From positions 124,001-188,000 of the forward strand of contig JAFAEO010000001.1 in NCBI GenBank assembly GCA_023423975.1: a stretch of 64,000 bases of DNA. Reading direction: 5' to 3'. Both the position numbers and the translations under genes were made by a program. The number at the start of each line of letters is the position of its first letter. Positions within the stretch are counted from its first letter, which is position 1. Below, one piece after another: positions 33,656 through 42,531 of the stretch. The notes under the pieces were generated by a model that worked only from the letters and a program-made list of their open reading frames with translations, did not search any database and had not been told where the DNA came from. The DNA comes from Pseudomonadota bacterium (GTDB lineage: Bacteria > Pseudomonadota > Gammaproteobacteria > Burkholderiales > Burkholderiaceae_B).

Positions 33656-34309
33656 TTACTCAATGACCTTTCGGGTAAAAGAGACCAGATAATCCATCAA
33701 CGCGTCGGCGCCTTGCTGTGCCTGCCTGGGGTCTCCATCGGCAATACCTTTGGCCAGCAACATATGACAATACGCGCCCTGCTCCAGATCGCCTTCATAT
33801 TGAAAGGCATACCAGAACCGACGACACTGAACGACCATGGGAGCAACAGCCTGAACGGCAAAGTGGTTACGGCAAGCATCGTGGTTAACATGATCGAGTG
33901 CTTGATCGGCTCGCATATAGCCGTCCAAGTCACCCGCCTTCGCAGCATCGGTCATATGCGCTGCGCATTCCAGGATAGCCTCGCGCTGATCCGGGGTCGC
34001 CCGGCGTGCAGAACCAGTAGCGATAAGCTGCTCCAACACACGGCGTGTATCAAGCAGGATCAAGTGCTCTGCAACCCGGATTTCACTGACGCGCAATCCT
34101 CGTCTGGGTTCCTGCTCGATCAGCCCCCCCGCAGTCAGACGCACTAACGCTTCACGTATTGGAGTGCGGCCCAGACCCACTCGTTCGACAAGCTCGCTTT
34201 CCACAATGGCCTGGCCAGGCTTTAGCTTTAGCGTCGCGATCATGCCTTCGATCACGTCATAGGCCACCTCTGTGGCTCGAGCCTTTGGCATTTGCGCTTT
34301 ACTCATATA
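33656..34309 (-). CDS. GntR-family regulator (FCD subfamily)
   Basis: 217 residues from the ATG at 34309 (MSKAQMPKARATEVAYDVIE); an ATG nine codons upstream is an alternative. The winged helix reads LKPGQAIVESELVERVGLGR and TPIREALVRLTAGGLIEQEP. The C-terminal FCD domain binds small carboxylic acids (DTRRVLEQLIATGSARRA, DQALDHVNHDACRNH, FWYAFQYEGD). The gene sits between the TRAP transporter and fumarase genes, all on the minus strand, and probably controls them in response to a dicarboxylate. An inverted repeat upstream of dctP is a candidate site. Confidence 0.88.
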   Translation of the reverse strand, partial: YMSKAQMPKARATEVAYDVIEGMIATLKLKPGQAIVESELVERVGLGRTPIREALVRLTAGGLIEQEPRRGLRVSEIRVAEHLILLDTRRVLEQLIATGSARRATPDQREAILECAAHMTDAAKAGDLDGYMRADQALDHVNHDACRNHFAVQAVAPMVVQCRRFWYAFQYEGDLEQGAYCHMLLAKGIADGDPRQAQQGADALMDYLVSFTRKVIE

Positions 34310-34389
34310 AATAGGATAACCTGCAAGCAATATCAAAAAAATACAGGCTTATCGGCCAGCGTATGGCTACTGGCTAACAAGCCCAACCA

Positions 34390-35709
34390 TCAAAAACCGA
34401 CAACCTTCGTTGGCAACCAGGTGGCTACCATCGGGAATACGGCCACGATCAACAACGTAAGAAGCTGAACCAGGATAAATGGAATCACGCCTTTACACAC
34501 CTGCCCATATTTCATATCGGGTGGGGCAATCGAGAGCAAATAAAAGATCGACGATGCCATGGGCGGCGTCAAATAGCTGGTTTGAATAACAATAATCATC
34601 ATCGTTCCGAACCAAATCGGATCTACGCCAGCGCTAGTTAAAAACGGCAGAAATAGCGGTACGCAAATCAGGACATTAGCGGTCCAGTCAAGCACGAATC
34701 CCAGCAAAAAAACGATAAACAAAAACAGAGCAATGGTACCGGCAACGCCCAACCCCATATCGGAGGTCATGGACTGAATCAATGCCGACCCCCCATTTGC
34801 AGCAAAGCTTCCCGTAAACATGGTACCACCAGCCACGATTAGCAAGATCATAGCCGAGATCCGCACAGTGATGATCAACGATTCCCTTATCATGGTTATG
34901 CTGAACTGCCCGTAGCAAATGCACAGAACCAACGCTCCGGCGGCACCGACAGCAGCCGCCTCTGTGGGTGAAGCAATGCCCGCCATTAATGATCCGAGCA
35001 CTGCCACGATGAGCAACATCGTGGGAAGCAGCCCACGAGCAGTGATTCTCAGCTTTTGGCCAAGGGGCAGGTGCATATCATCATCATCTGCAGGCGGACC
35101 GTAATCGGGACGCAAAATACAAATTCCGACGATGTAAGCAATAAACAAAACCACCATGATCAAGCCGGGGAACAACAAAGCCGCGAACAATTCGCCCACG
35201 GATATCTGGGCAAGCGATGCATATACCACGGCCACAACCGAGGGTGGAATCATTGTACCAAGAGAGCCACCCGCGCAGATCGTCCCTGCAATGAGCGAAT
35301 TGTTATAACGGAACCGTTGCATGGCGGGAATAGCCATAAGGCCGACCATGACCTCGACAGCCCCAACCACACCGGCTGCTGCGGCAAAAGTGGCCCCCAT
35401 GGCAATGGTGGCCACGGCGAGCCCGCCCGGCAATCGGCCCAGCCATAACTGCATCGTGCGAAACAACCTGCCTGCGATTCCCGAGCGCTCCAGAATAGCC
35501 CCCATCAGAACGAACATCGGAATGGCAGACAGAATGTAATTAGTAGCAGCGGTATACAACCCGCCATACAATTGCTCGAAGACATGAGGCCCAAACGCAT
35601 ATATTCCGGCAAACAGAGCGGGAATAATCAGCGCAAACGAAATAGGTATGCCAAGGAAAATAAGCACGAAAAGTGCCGGAAACATGAGTGCAGCGATAAC
35701 AGCGCTCAT
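34390..35709 (-). CDS. dctM: TRAP transporter large permease (DctM)
   Basis: 439 residues from the ATG at 35709, which overlaps the dctQ stop (ATGA); an in-frame extension to 35838 would cover dctQ and is unlikely. About twelve membrane segments are visible. Diagnostic parts are FLGIPISFALIIPALFAGIY, GRLPGGLAVATIAMGATFAA, AGTICAGGSLGTMIPPSVVA and ASPTEAAAVGAAGALVL. It forms the ion-driven channel through which the DctP receptor delivers its organic acid. It ends 80 bases before the GntR gene. Confidence 0.93.
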   Translation of the reverse strand: MSAVIAALMFPALFVLIFLGIPISFALIIPALFAGIYAFGPHVFEQLYGGLYTAATNYILSAIPMFVLMGAILERSGIAGRLFRTMQLWLGRLPGGLAVATIAMGATFAAAAGVVGAVEVMVGLMAIPAMQRFRYNNSLIAGTICAGGSLGTMIPPSVVAVVYASLAQISVGELFAALLFPGLIMVVLFIAYIVGICILRPDYGPPADDDDMHLPLGQKLRITARGLLPTMLLIVAVLGSLMAGIASPTEAAAVGAAGALVLCICYGQFSITMIRESLIITVRISAMILLIVAGGTMFTGSFAANGGSALIQSMTSDMGLGVAGTIALFLFIVFLLGFVLDWTANVLICVPLFLPFLTSAGVDPIWFGTMMIIVIQTSYLTPPMASSIFYLLSIAPPDMKYGQVCKGVIPFILVQLLTLLIVAVFPMVATWLPTKVVGF

Positions 35710-36224
35710 GGTTGCACCTGTACTGAACTCGGGCGTTGATTCATAAACCCGCGCAGCCCCTGAACCGCCAGTTGCAAGCTCAATGCGCTCAGGCCAATGG
35801 CAAACATCAAGTAAAAGGGCCACATGAGCGGCGCCCATGGACTGACCATCTCGACCTCATGTGTGACCCAGGCTTTGTAGGTGCGCGCTATCGCGATCCA
35901 GGCCAATACACCAAAAAAAGGACATAAGATACAAAGATAGGCAACGCCTTCAATAGCGCCCGCGGCACGCAGCGGCATTTTGTTGCGAAGAATATCGATG
36001 CGAATATGTGCGTCTTCTTTTAAAGCCCAGGACACACCGAGCAAGAACAATACGCCACTGCACATATAGGCTATGTCGAATGCCCAGACTGTGGGAGCAT
36101 CAAAAACATAGCGAGCGACCACCTCATATACCATGGCCAGGATCAACAACACGACGGACAGATCGGCGAGTCGGGAAGCTACCCACGATATGCCGTCTAC
36201 TACCTTGAAAACTTGAGCTAACAT
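35706..36224 (-). CDS. dctQ: TRAP transporter small permease (DctQ)
   Basis: 172 residues with four hydrophobic segments, the usual size. Family features are VARYVFDAPTVWAFDIAYMC and LGVSWALKEDAHIRIDILRN, the latter being the conserved loop of DctQ proteins. It pairs with DctM in the inner membrane. The four-base overlap with dctM and the 59-base distance to dctP give the common gene order P-Q-M. Confidence 0.92.
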   Translation of the reverse strand: MLAQVFKVVDGISWVASRLADLSVVLLILAMVYEVVARYVFDAPTVWAFDIAYMCSGVLFLLGVSWALKEDAHIRIDILRNKMPLRAAGAIEGVAYLCILCPFFGVLAWIAIARTYKAWVTHEVEMVSPWAPLMWPFYLMFAIGLSALSLQLAVQGLRGFMNQRPSSVQVQP

Positions 36225-36283
36225 TCGGATCGCTCCCAGTCAGGTCGCGCGACGCTAGGCGTCTATACTCGGACCTACGTTGT

Positions 36284-37339
36284 TTAGTCACGGATGAGAT
36301 AACCGCTTTCCGCCTTCCAACGAGCGTGATAGGCGTCATAGTCTTTAAGAATTTCAGCCATCGTATCCTGGCCTTTTGCCTTCTGTGCTTCAGCTGTCTT
36401 ATGAGCCCACTCGCTGCCGGCTTTGGATAACTGCGCGATGAATTCCGGGCTTAATGTAATGATCTCGTTTCGGCCTTTGCGATATTTCTCCATCGCTTTC
36501 ATGTCGGCGTCGTAGAAATGGGTCAGGCTTTCATGGGTAGTCAGTTCTGCAGCAGCCTCAAGCAAAGGCTTCAGCGCTTCTGGCAACTTGTCCCACGTCT
36601 GTGTTTTCATAACCACCTCCCACATAAATGTGGGCTGGTGCACACCAGGCACCACGATATATTTGGCAGCCTGGTGAAAGCCTTCGGGCGTATTGGCCGA
36701 CGGAGGCGCCCATTCGACGGCGTCGACGCCCTTACGCTGCAAGAGAGTGTAGGTTTCGCCGGCCGGAACGACAGTAGGAATAGCGCCGAAGTAGTCGCGC
36801 ATAACTTCAGCCCACGCTCCAGATGTGCGGTATTTAAGTCCTTTTAGATCCTCGGCTTTTCTGATGGGTTTATTTGCATGAGCCAGAATTTCGGACGAAC
36901 CGATTCCCACAATCAAGGTTTTCAAACCCTGCTTAGCGCGCAACTCTTCCAACCGTTGCTTCCCGCCTCCTTCGTACAACCATGCCTTATAGGCATCAGG
37001 CCCCATACCTCCAGGAAAACCAGCAAAAATGGCATTGACGGGATCCTGATTCACCAGGTAGCTGGACGTGGAATGGCCTGCTTCGACTACGCCATTTTGC
37101 ACGGCTTCGAAAACCTTCAGTGCTGGGACAATGACGCCCGCACCAAACGGCTGAATTTCGATTCGACCATCTGTCAGCGTTTTAGTATTTTTAGCGAAAC
37201 GCTCCAGAAAATTTTTGTAAAAAGGCGAACCTTCAGGTACGGACGTAGGAACGCGCCAGGTGAACTCGGCCGCGGCGGCCGGAACAGATACACAAGCAAG
37301 TACGGCAATTGCGACGAGAGAGCGAATGATGGTAGTCAT
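36284..37339 (-). CDS. dctP: TRAP transporter substrate-binding protein (DctP)
   Basis: 351 residues from the ATG at 37339 (MTTIIRSLVAIAVLACVSV), chosen because it begins a clear signal peptide ending near PAAAA; the open frame begins 20 codons earlier. The mature protein has the DctP pattern FTWRVPTSVPEGSPFYKNFL, LTDGRIEIQPFGAGVIVPAL, the arginine motif LKGLKYRTSGAWAEVMRD and GVDAVEWAPPSANTPEGF. The EWAPPSAN segment resembles receptors for aromatic or keto acids, so the ligand need not be a C4 dicarboxylate. It lies in the periplasm and feeds DctQM. Confidence 0.92.
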   Translation of the reverse strand: MTTIIRSLVAIAVLACVSVPAAAAEFTWRVPTSVPEGSPFYKNFLERFAKNTKTLTDGRIEIQPFGAGVIVPALKVFEAVQNGVVEAGHSTSSYLVNQDPVNAIFAGFPGGMGPDAYKAWLYEGGGKQRLEELRAKQGLKTLIVGIGSSEILAHANKPIRKAEDLKGLKYRTSGAWAEVMRDYFGAIPTVVPAGETYTLLQRKGVDAVEWAPPSANTPEGFHQAAKYIVVPGVHQPTFMWEVVMKTQTWDKLPEALKPLLEAAAELTTHESLTHFYDADMKAMEKYRKGRNEIITLSPEFIAQLSKAGSEWAHKTAEAQKAKGQDTMAEILKDYDAYHARWKAESGYLIRD

Positions 37340-37460
37340 GGAGAGCCTTATCGACTGTTTTATGTATGAACCGATCTCTCGACGCGAAGCCGGATACACC
37401 CGCCGTAAAAACTGGTGACACTTGATCGGAACGACGCTTATCGCCGTTGCAAATGAGTTT

Positions 37461-37490
37461 AATATGTTGCAAATATATTAACAACATATT
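37461..37490. promoter_or_regulatory. Operator candidate upstream of dctP
   Basis: Nine-base arms AATATGTTG and CAACATATT match perfectly around a 12-base spacer. The element GTTGCAAAT also occurs twice, at 37446 and 37467. The site lies 120-150 bases upstream of the dctP start codon, in a suitable place for control by the GntR-type regulator of the same cluster. Which protein binds is inferred. Confidence 0.5.
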
Positions 37491-37732
37491 TAGATAGGTA
37501 ATTTCCCCTAGCATCAATATGAAGAATTGCAGAACTGCGCCCAAGCCAGATGAACCCTTGCGCGATCAAGAATGCTCGCAGGGTCCAACATGAATACGCC
37601 GTATTTTCTGCGTGTTTTGGGAGGGACTATTTGTTGGCGCTGAAGGAAAAACCGGGCTGAAGAAGAAAATTGATCTTGGCGCGTTACTGCGTCCACAGGT
37701 GCATATTGCAGATCGTGAGCGACAGGCACGGC

Positions 37733-37773
37733 AAACTTTTTTTGCAGAGGTGCCGAAGTCTGCAAAAAAGTTT
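37733..37773. terminator. AT-rich hairpin, possible bidirectional terminator
   Basis: The left arm is AAACTTTTTTTGCAGA and the right arm is TCTGCAAAAAAGTTT, separated by ten bases: fifteen pairs with one extra T in the left arm. It stands between the MFS gene, whose transcripts arrive from the right, and the dctP promoter. Only five pairs at the loop end are GC-containing, so strength is uncertain. Confidence 0.4.
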
Positions 37774-37958
37774 ATTGATAAAGAAGTTAAATGAAACAGG
37801 TCGATGTTTTGGCGAAAACGGGCAGCGCTTTCACCTTCCCGATGGAAAATAATGACACCCGAAATTCCTATAAAAACATCAACAAAATTTTAGGTGTCAG
37901 CCTGAAGCGTACCGCCAAAGCAACCGTTATCTCAAAACTGGCGAGACCCGCTCTACAC

Positions 37959-39146
37959 TCATGGGCATTCGGATCCGAGCGCAGCAGCCAACTTCACAGC
38001 GTTTGTACTGGACGTACGCCGCCATACCAATGGCACCACACTCAGCACCCCAACCACCGCCAGCGCCGCGCCTACCCACAGCGGGGCGCGCATGCCAAAG
38101 TCCAGGCTGATGCCCAAGCCACCCAGCGCGGAGCCCGCAAACAAACCAATATTAATGACGGAAGCGTGTACGGTATTGACAAGTGGGCTTGCGTTTGCCG
38201 TCTTGATTACGCGTGCCACCATCGCCGGGTTCAGCGCAACGCCGGTCAGCCCGATCAATATCAAGGCGCCCAGGGCGACAGGCTGCAATTGTCCGAAGAT
38301 TGCGAATGCAATCAAAGCCGCCGTCAGGATAATCTGGCCCCAGAACAAAACCTGCATGGTATGACGGTCGGCCAGCCGCCCCACAATGAAATTACCAATG
38401 ACAGTTGCTGCGCCATAAAGCATAAGCAACAAGGGAATGGTTGAAGCATCGTAGCCACTCACATTAAGCAGGATCGGTGAAAAATAGCTGAATGCAGCAA
38501 AGGTCGCGCCGATGATCAAGGCGCTGGTGCCATAGGCGGCCCACAGGCGGCCGTTATTGAGCGAGACCAATTCTGCCAGCGCACTGGTGCGCTGTTCAAT
38601 TCGCGAGGCCGGCAGCGTAAAGGCAAGCAGGACACCCGATGCTGCCGTCATTGCGGCCACCAACCAGAATACGAAGCGCCAGCCGAACGCCTGTTCCAGC
38701 GCGGTGGCTGCAGGCACGCCGAACACCGTTGCAAACATCAGGCCGCTGATCACGATGGCGGCCGAGCGGGCCACCTTGCCGGGTGCAACCATTTGGGCGC
38801 AAATGGCCAGCGCCAGTCCGAAACATGCAGACGCGGCAACGCCGCACAATATGCGCCCCGCGACCATGATTTCATATGTGGTTGCCGCTGCGGCCACCGA
38901 CTGTCCAATCGTATAGACCCCGATAAGTACAAGCAATGCACGCTTGCGCGGCACGTTTAGCAGGGCCAGCATCAAAACAGGCCCGCCAATGACCATGCCC
39001 GCCGCGTAATAAGAAATCAGATAGCCAACTTCAGGAACCGAAACATTCAGCGCCTGGGCAAGCGATGGCATCATGCCTGCCACCATGAACTCGGAGGTGG
39101 TCAGGGCAAAAACAGCGAGTGCCAGGAAGTAGACAATCACAGGCAT
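37959..39146 (-). CDS. MFS transporter, DHA1-type efflux pump
   Basis: 395 residues from the ATG at 39146 (MPVIVYFLALAVFALTTSEF); in-frame starts at 39173 and 39188 would overlap the SDR gene. Twelve membrane segments are visible. The motif A region reads GGPVLMLALLNVPRKRALLV and motif C reads SGLMFATVFGVPAATALEQA. These match the AraJ/Cmx branch of drug and sugar efflux proteins (TSEFMVAGMMPSLAQAL). It is encoded directly behind an SDR gene divergent from a TetR regulator, a common arrangement for a pump induced by a toxic small molecule. Confidence 0.88.
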   Translation of the reverse strand: MPVIVYFLALAVFALTTSEFMVAGMMPSLAQALNVSVPEVGYLISYYAAGMVIGGPVLMLALLNVPRKRALLVLIGVYTIGQSVAAAATTYEIMVAGRILCGVAASACFGLALAICAQMVAPGKVARSAAIVISGLMFATVFGVPAATALEQAFGWRFVFWLVAAMTAASGVLLAFTLPASRIEQRTSALAELVSLNNGRLWAAYGTSALIIGATFAAFSYFSPILLNVSGYDASTIPLLLMLYGAATVIGNFIVGRLADRHTMQVLFWGQIILTAALIAFAIFGQLQPVALGALILIGLTGVALNPAMVARVIKTANASPLVNTVHASVINIGLFAGSALGGLGISLDFGMRAPLWVGAALAVVGVLSVVPLVWRRTSSTNAVKLAAALGSECP

Positions 39147-39165
39147 GGTGTCTTGCTCTTGAATC

Positions 39166-39936
39166 TTAGACATTTGCGCCGCCATCAATCAACAGGCTGG
39201 CGCCGGTAATCGAGCGTGCCGCATCGCTGGTCAGATACACGGCCATGGCGGCAATCTCGTCCGGTGTGTTGTAACTGGAGATGGCGCGCAGGCTGCGTTG
39301 ACCATCAGCATGCGGGCTGCTGGCCGGGTTCATGTCGGTGTCGGTCGAACCCGGTTGGATAATGTTGACCGTGATGCCACGCGGCCCCAGGTCGCGCGCG
39401 GCGCCTTTGGTCAGCCCCCACACTGCCGCCTTGCTCATGGCATAGAGCGACATATCCGGGCTGGGCACCCGTTCGGCCAGGCTGCTGCCGATATTGATGA
39501 TGCGCCCGCCGTCGGTCATGACCTGCGCAGCGCGCTGGATGGCAGCAAAGACGGCACGGGCATTCACGCCCATCTGGCGCTCGTAATCATCCATCGTGAA
39601 TTCGCCGGTTGGCTTCAATTCAAAGATTCCCGCGTTGTTTACCAGAATATCCAGCTTGCCAAAATGCTCAAAGACCGTAGAAACAGCCTCTTGCACCGCA
39701 ATGGGGTCCAGACTGTCCACCTGTAACGCCAGCGTTACGGGCGCGGCTGGGGACGCCTGACCCGATGTGTTTTTCAGTGCTTCAATGTCTGCGACCAGTT
39801 TTTGCGCCGCCTCGCGTGAGTTGGAATAGGTGAAGGCGACATTGGCGCCCTCTCTTGCCAGGTGACGCACAATGGCTGCACCAATACCACGAGAGCCGCC
39901 GGTTACCAGCGCTGTTTTTCCTGTAAGCTGCAACAT
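39166..39936 (-). CDS. Short-chain dehydrogenase/reductase
   Basis: 256 residues with all SDR elements: cofactor loop TGGSRGIG near residue 12, NNAG near residue 100, catalytic S151-like IGSSLAER, catalytic YAMSKAA and the C-terminal SITGASLLIDGGANV. The lack of a basic residue pattern makes NAD versus NADP uncertain. It shares its transcript with the MFS gene and its promoter region with tetR. The substrate is unknown. It resembles the decayed SDR at 4756-5433 and may be a distant paralogue. Confidence 0.92.
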   Translation of the reverse strand: MLQLTGKTALVTGGSRGIGAAIVRHLAREGANVAFTYSNSREAAQKLVADIEALKNTSGQASPAAPVTLALQVDSLDPIAVQEAVSTVFEHFGKLDILVNNAGIFELKPTGEFTMDDYERQMGVNARAVFAAIQRAAQVMTDGGRIINIGSSLAERVPSPDMSLYAMSKAAVWGLTKGAARDLGPRGITVNIIQPGSTDTDMNPASSPHADGQRSLRAISSYNTPDEIAAMAVYLTSDAARSITGASLLIDGGANV

Positions 39937-39946
39937 ATCGATTTCC

Positions 39947-40025
39947 TTTTTTAGTGATCGTTATATAATCGTAATTTGAAGAGATGCACTCCGTCAACTT
40001 ATTTTTTAGTAATCGCTATATAATT
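39947..40025. promoter_or_regulatory. Two direct repeats between SDR and tetR genes
   Basis: Two copies of TTTTTTAGTnATCGyTATATAAT, at 39947-39969 and 40002-40024, lie 55 bases apart in the 94-base region between the divergent genes. They differ at only two positions within this core. Each copy contains a TATAAT-like box and an ATCG-TATA core, and the second lies directly before the tetR start. This layout fits an autoregulating TetR protein that covers both promoters. The binding protein is inferred. Confidence 0.6.
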
Positions 40026-40030
40026 TAATT

Positions 40031-40633
40031 ATGGTAACCAGAGGCCGACCCCGCACTTTCGACAGAGATGCTGTCCTGCGCGCCGCCATGCAGCTGTTTC
40101 AGGCTCATGGCTACGAAGGCACGTCCATGGCCGACCTGACGGCGGCCATGGGTATTCCTGCGCCCAGTCTGTACAACGCTTTCGGAAACAAGGAAGGATT
40201 ATTCAAGGAAACAGTGGAGTACTATGTCACGCATGATGGCAGCGCGACCGCCCGTGCCCTGCGCGAACAACCAACAGCACGCAAGGCAATTGAAATCATG
40301 CTGCGCGAAGCGCTGGGGCCAGTTGCAAACAAGACCAAGACCCACGGCTGCCTGGTGGTGCTGGGCGCCACCAATTGCGCCGAGGAACACCGTGAGATTG
40401 ATGATTTCCTGAAGGGGCTGCGTCAGGGCAACTACGAAGCCATCCACCAGCGTTTGTGCAAGGCCCAGGCAGAAAAGGAAATACCTGACACCGTAGATAC
40501 GGCTGCGCTGGCCAGTTTTTATGCAACGCTGATGAACGGCTTTGCCATTCAGATACGGGACGGCGTGCCGCGCGCAGTACTGGAAAAAGTGGTGGAAACG
40601 GCCATGGCAGCCTGGCCTGATCAGGCGGGATGA
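40031..40633 (+). CDS. TetR/AcrR-family regulator
   Basis: 200 residues. The N-terminal DNA-binding domain reads GRPRTFDRDAVLRAAMQLFQ, then GTSMADLTAAMGIPAPSLYN and AFGNKEGLFKETVEYY, a textbook TetR helix-turn-helix. The C-terminal ligand-binding domain contains GCLVVLGATNCAEEHREI, which recalls the TetR_C_16/AefR-like group. It most likely represses the divergent SDR and MFS genes and itself, and is released by the pump substrate. Confidence 0.92.
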   Translation: MVTRGRPRTFDRDAVLRAAMQLFQAHGYEGTSMADLTAAMGIPAPSLYNAFGNKEGLFKETVEYYVTHDGSATARALREQPTARKAIEIMLREALGPVANKTKTHGCLVVLGATNCAEEHREIDDFLKGLRQGNYEAIHQRLCKAQAEKEIPDTVDTAALASFYATLMNGFAIQIRDGVPRAVLEKVVETAMAAWPDQAG

Positions 40634-41023
40634 TTATCGGCAGGCCTGGCGAGTCATTGATTCTTGTCATACCGATATTCAATAAACTCGTTATGCAACC
40701 TCGTTTCTCCCAGCAGTAGCCAATCTCGATCGTCTGGTCATGGCATAACCATCAAAAATTGACGATCACATGAGAACGCCACATAATCACCGCAAAAACT
40801 GCGGTGATTACATCTGGCAATCTCCGCATAAACCTGACCGAAAATATGATTCCACAGCGCCGCTGGCTGTCGTCAGTCACGCACAGAAGCCGCTACTGGG
40901 GCACGAAGCACAAGCCTTGGGCGCTCCATTCTGGACTGTCCTTCAAACCGGGGCGCGTTAGCTGAAGCGTCAGCCTTATCGATATTAAAATCCAGGCGCC
41001 AATGCCCGCTTTTTCCTGCCCGA
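40634..41023. other. Gap between tetR and the Sel1-like gene, with a perfect palindrome
   Basis: 390 bases without a gene I can support. At 40785-40809 lies a perfect hairpin with nine-base arms AATCACCGC and GCGGTGATT around AAAAACT. No T-run follows on either strand, so it is a weak terminator at best. The minus-strand frame that crosses the gap (to 40873) looks like a shifted reading of the next gene and has no domain. Confidence 0.45.
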
Positions 41024-41461
41024 TTATCCGGCAGCGGAATCACAAGGCCGATCTCCCGGCGGCACTTGCCGCACCCGTCCAAGAAACGCCCATTGATACC
41101 GTGCCACTTCGCTTCCCTGGGCAAGCGCCCGCCCAATCCATTGCCCGGCCTCGCACCGATCCGCTTTAACCGCATCGCCATAAAGCGTTGGTCCAACCAA
41201 CAGCGCCATGCCAAGCATTTCCTGTGCCGCCAAATGATCGGCCTCTCCTGCGGATCGCAACAACGTCAGCATTTGCTCATAATGGCCTGCGGTCTGGGCT
41301 TCTAGCGCCAACTGAAACGTCTGCCCAGGCGAAATAGCCCCGTTGGCCAGCGCCGATATTGGTGCTGCATAAGTCGCAAACGCAAGCACCACCGTGGCCC
41401 AGCCTTTGCGAGATACCGAGGTAAGATTGGCTCGCCTATCTAATGAATGTGTTGATGCCAT
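41024..41461 (-). CDS. Small exported Sel1-repeat-like protein
   Basis: 145 residues from the ATG at 41461; the frame is open further to 41632. Residues 15-40 look like a signal peptide or anchor (GWATVVLAFATYAAPISALA). The following 100 residues have two helix pairs of the SEL1/TPR kind (FQLALEAQTAGHYEQMLTLL, LAAQEMLGMALLVGPTLYGD, GQWIGRALAQGSEVARYQWA). Such repeats mediate protein contacts in the periplasm. It is transcribed alone, and the gene's role is unknown. The C-terminus (PPGDRPCDSAAG) looks irregular, so a late frameshift cannot be excluded. Confidence 0.55.
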   Translation of the reverse strand: MASTHSLDRRANLTSVSRKGWATVVLAFATYAAPISALANGAISPGQTFQLALEAQTAGHYEQMLTLLRSAGEADHLAAQEMLGMALLVGPTLYGDAVKADRCEAGQWIGRALAQGSEVARYQWAFLGRVRQVPPGDRPCDSAAG

Positions 41462-41582
41462 AATTATCTCCCGTTGGTTTGTACGAGAGTCATTCTGGCG
41501 TATCAAGGCATTCAAGGAAAGACGGATTATCCGTAGAAAGGCTAAGGCAATTCCTGAGGCCATACCAAAATCTTGCGTGCAC

Positions 41583-42524
41583 TCACACCAGGTTCGTTGG
41601 CTCATCTGCAAAAAAGTGATTGATATTATCAAACGCAGTTGCGAAATAACTTTCGTAATTATCTCGTTCTACATACCCCAGGTGCGGAGTGCACAATACA
41701 TTTGGCATATCAATCAGCGGCGAGGCGGTGGCCGGTTCCTCCTCGAAGACGTCAACGGCAGCAAAACCGGGAGCGCCATTAGCCAGCGCATTCTGCAGCG
41801 CGCCGGTTTCAATCAGCTCTGCCCTGCTGGTGTTGACGATCAACGCGTGGGCACCCATTCTGGCCAGATCGGCTTCTTTTACAATGCCCTGCGTCTCATC
41901 ATTAAGGCGAATATGCAGGGAAACGATATCGCTTTGTGCAAAAAAGTCTTCCCGGGATGACGCCACTTCAAAGCCGTCAGATCGGGCTTTATCCGTCGAT
42001 CCCGACCTGCCCCACACCCAGACATTCATGCCGAAGGCGCGACCATATCGCGCAACCTGCTCGCCGATTCTGCCATAGCTCCATATGCCCAACCTGTGGC
42101 CCTGCAGTTTCTGACCAAGGCTACCCTGCCACAAACCCTGCTTCAGGCGATTGGCCTCGTCCACGATATGTCGGCGGCTGGCCAGAATCAACGCCCAGGT
42201 AAGTTCTGCGGTCGCGGTGCCTGAGCCGGCTCCCTGCGCCACGGCAATGCCCAGGCGACGGCAGGCCTCAAGATCAATGTGCCCTGCCACCTTGCCTATT
42301 TGACTGATGAGCTTTAGCCGGGGCAACCGCCTGAGCATATCTTCTGTCAACACCGTTCTTTCCCTGGTCAGCACCAGTGCATCGGCTTGCGCAAAGCGTC
42401 GCACCAACTCATCCGGATCTTTACAACTGTCATTGTAGACAGTCACTTCATGCGATTGCAGTTTCTTGAAACAGTCCAGATCACGAACGCAATCTTGGTA
42501 ATCTTCAGGGATGATGATATGCAT
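41583..42524 (-). CDS. D-2-hydroxyacid dehydrogenase family protein
   Basis: 313 residues. The NAD-binding loop is GIWSYGRIGEQVARYGRAFG; the first glycine position is changed from the usual LGIIGYGRIG to W-S, but GRIG is kept. Catalytic residues are R in VNTSRAELI, E in VDVFEEEP and H in CTPHLGYVE. The enzyme should interconvert a 2-ketoacid and a D-2-hydroxyacid, using NAD(H). It follows a Bug receptor gene by seven bases and shares the cluster with an FMN-dependent alpha-hydroxyacid oxidase, so a hydroxyacid is a reasonable imported substrate. Confidence 0.9.
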   Translation of the reverse strand: MHIIIPEDYQDCVRDLDCFKKLQSHEVTVYNDSCKDPDELVRRFAQADALVLTRERTVLTEDMLRRLPRLKLISQIGKVAGHIDLEACRRLGIAVAQGAGSGTATAELTWALILASRRHIVDEANRLKQGLWQGSLGQKLQGHRLGIWSYGRIGEQVARYGRAFGMNVWVWGRSGSTDKARSDGFEVASSREDFFAQSDIVSLHIRLNDETQGIVKEADLARMGAHALIVNTSRAELIETGALQNALANGAPGFAAVDVFEEEPATASPLIDMPNVLCTPHLGYVERDNYESYFATAFDNINHFFADEPTNLV

Positions 42525-42531
42525 AATAGGT

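Larger units (their letters stand above)
37340..37958. other. Gene-free stretch upstream of dctP, with inverted repeats
   Basis: About 620 bases between dctP and the MFS gene. Next to dctP lies a promoter region with a candidate operator at 37461-37490. In the middle lies a long AT-rich hairpin at 37733-37773. Short frames here (for example 37612-37794) have no recognisable domain, and I do not call them genes. The rest shows nothing I can name. Confidence 0.5.

Noticed and set aside
37612..37794. A short lysine-rich plus-strand frame.
   Set aside because: It has no domain, and its 3' part coincides with the AT-rich hairpin, so chance is the simplest reading.
37791..38444. A 217-residue plus-strand frame that begins in the gap upstream of the MFS gene.
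   Set aside because: Two thirds of it run against the MFS gene, and the free N-terminal part shows no recognisable domain or ribosome-binding site.
40873..41214. A minus-strand frame that could extend the Sel1-like protein after a frameshift.
   Set aside because: The sequence has no repeat pattern beyond the overlap with the Sel1-like gene; I see no firm point where the frames should be joined.
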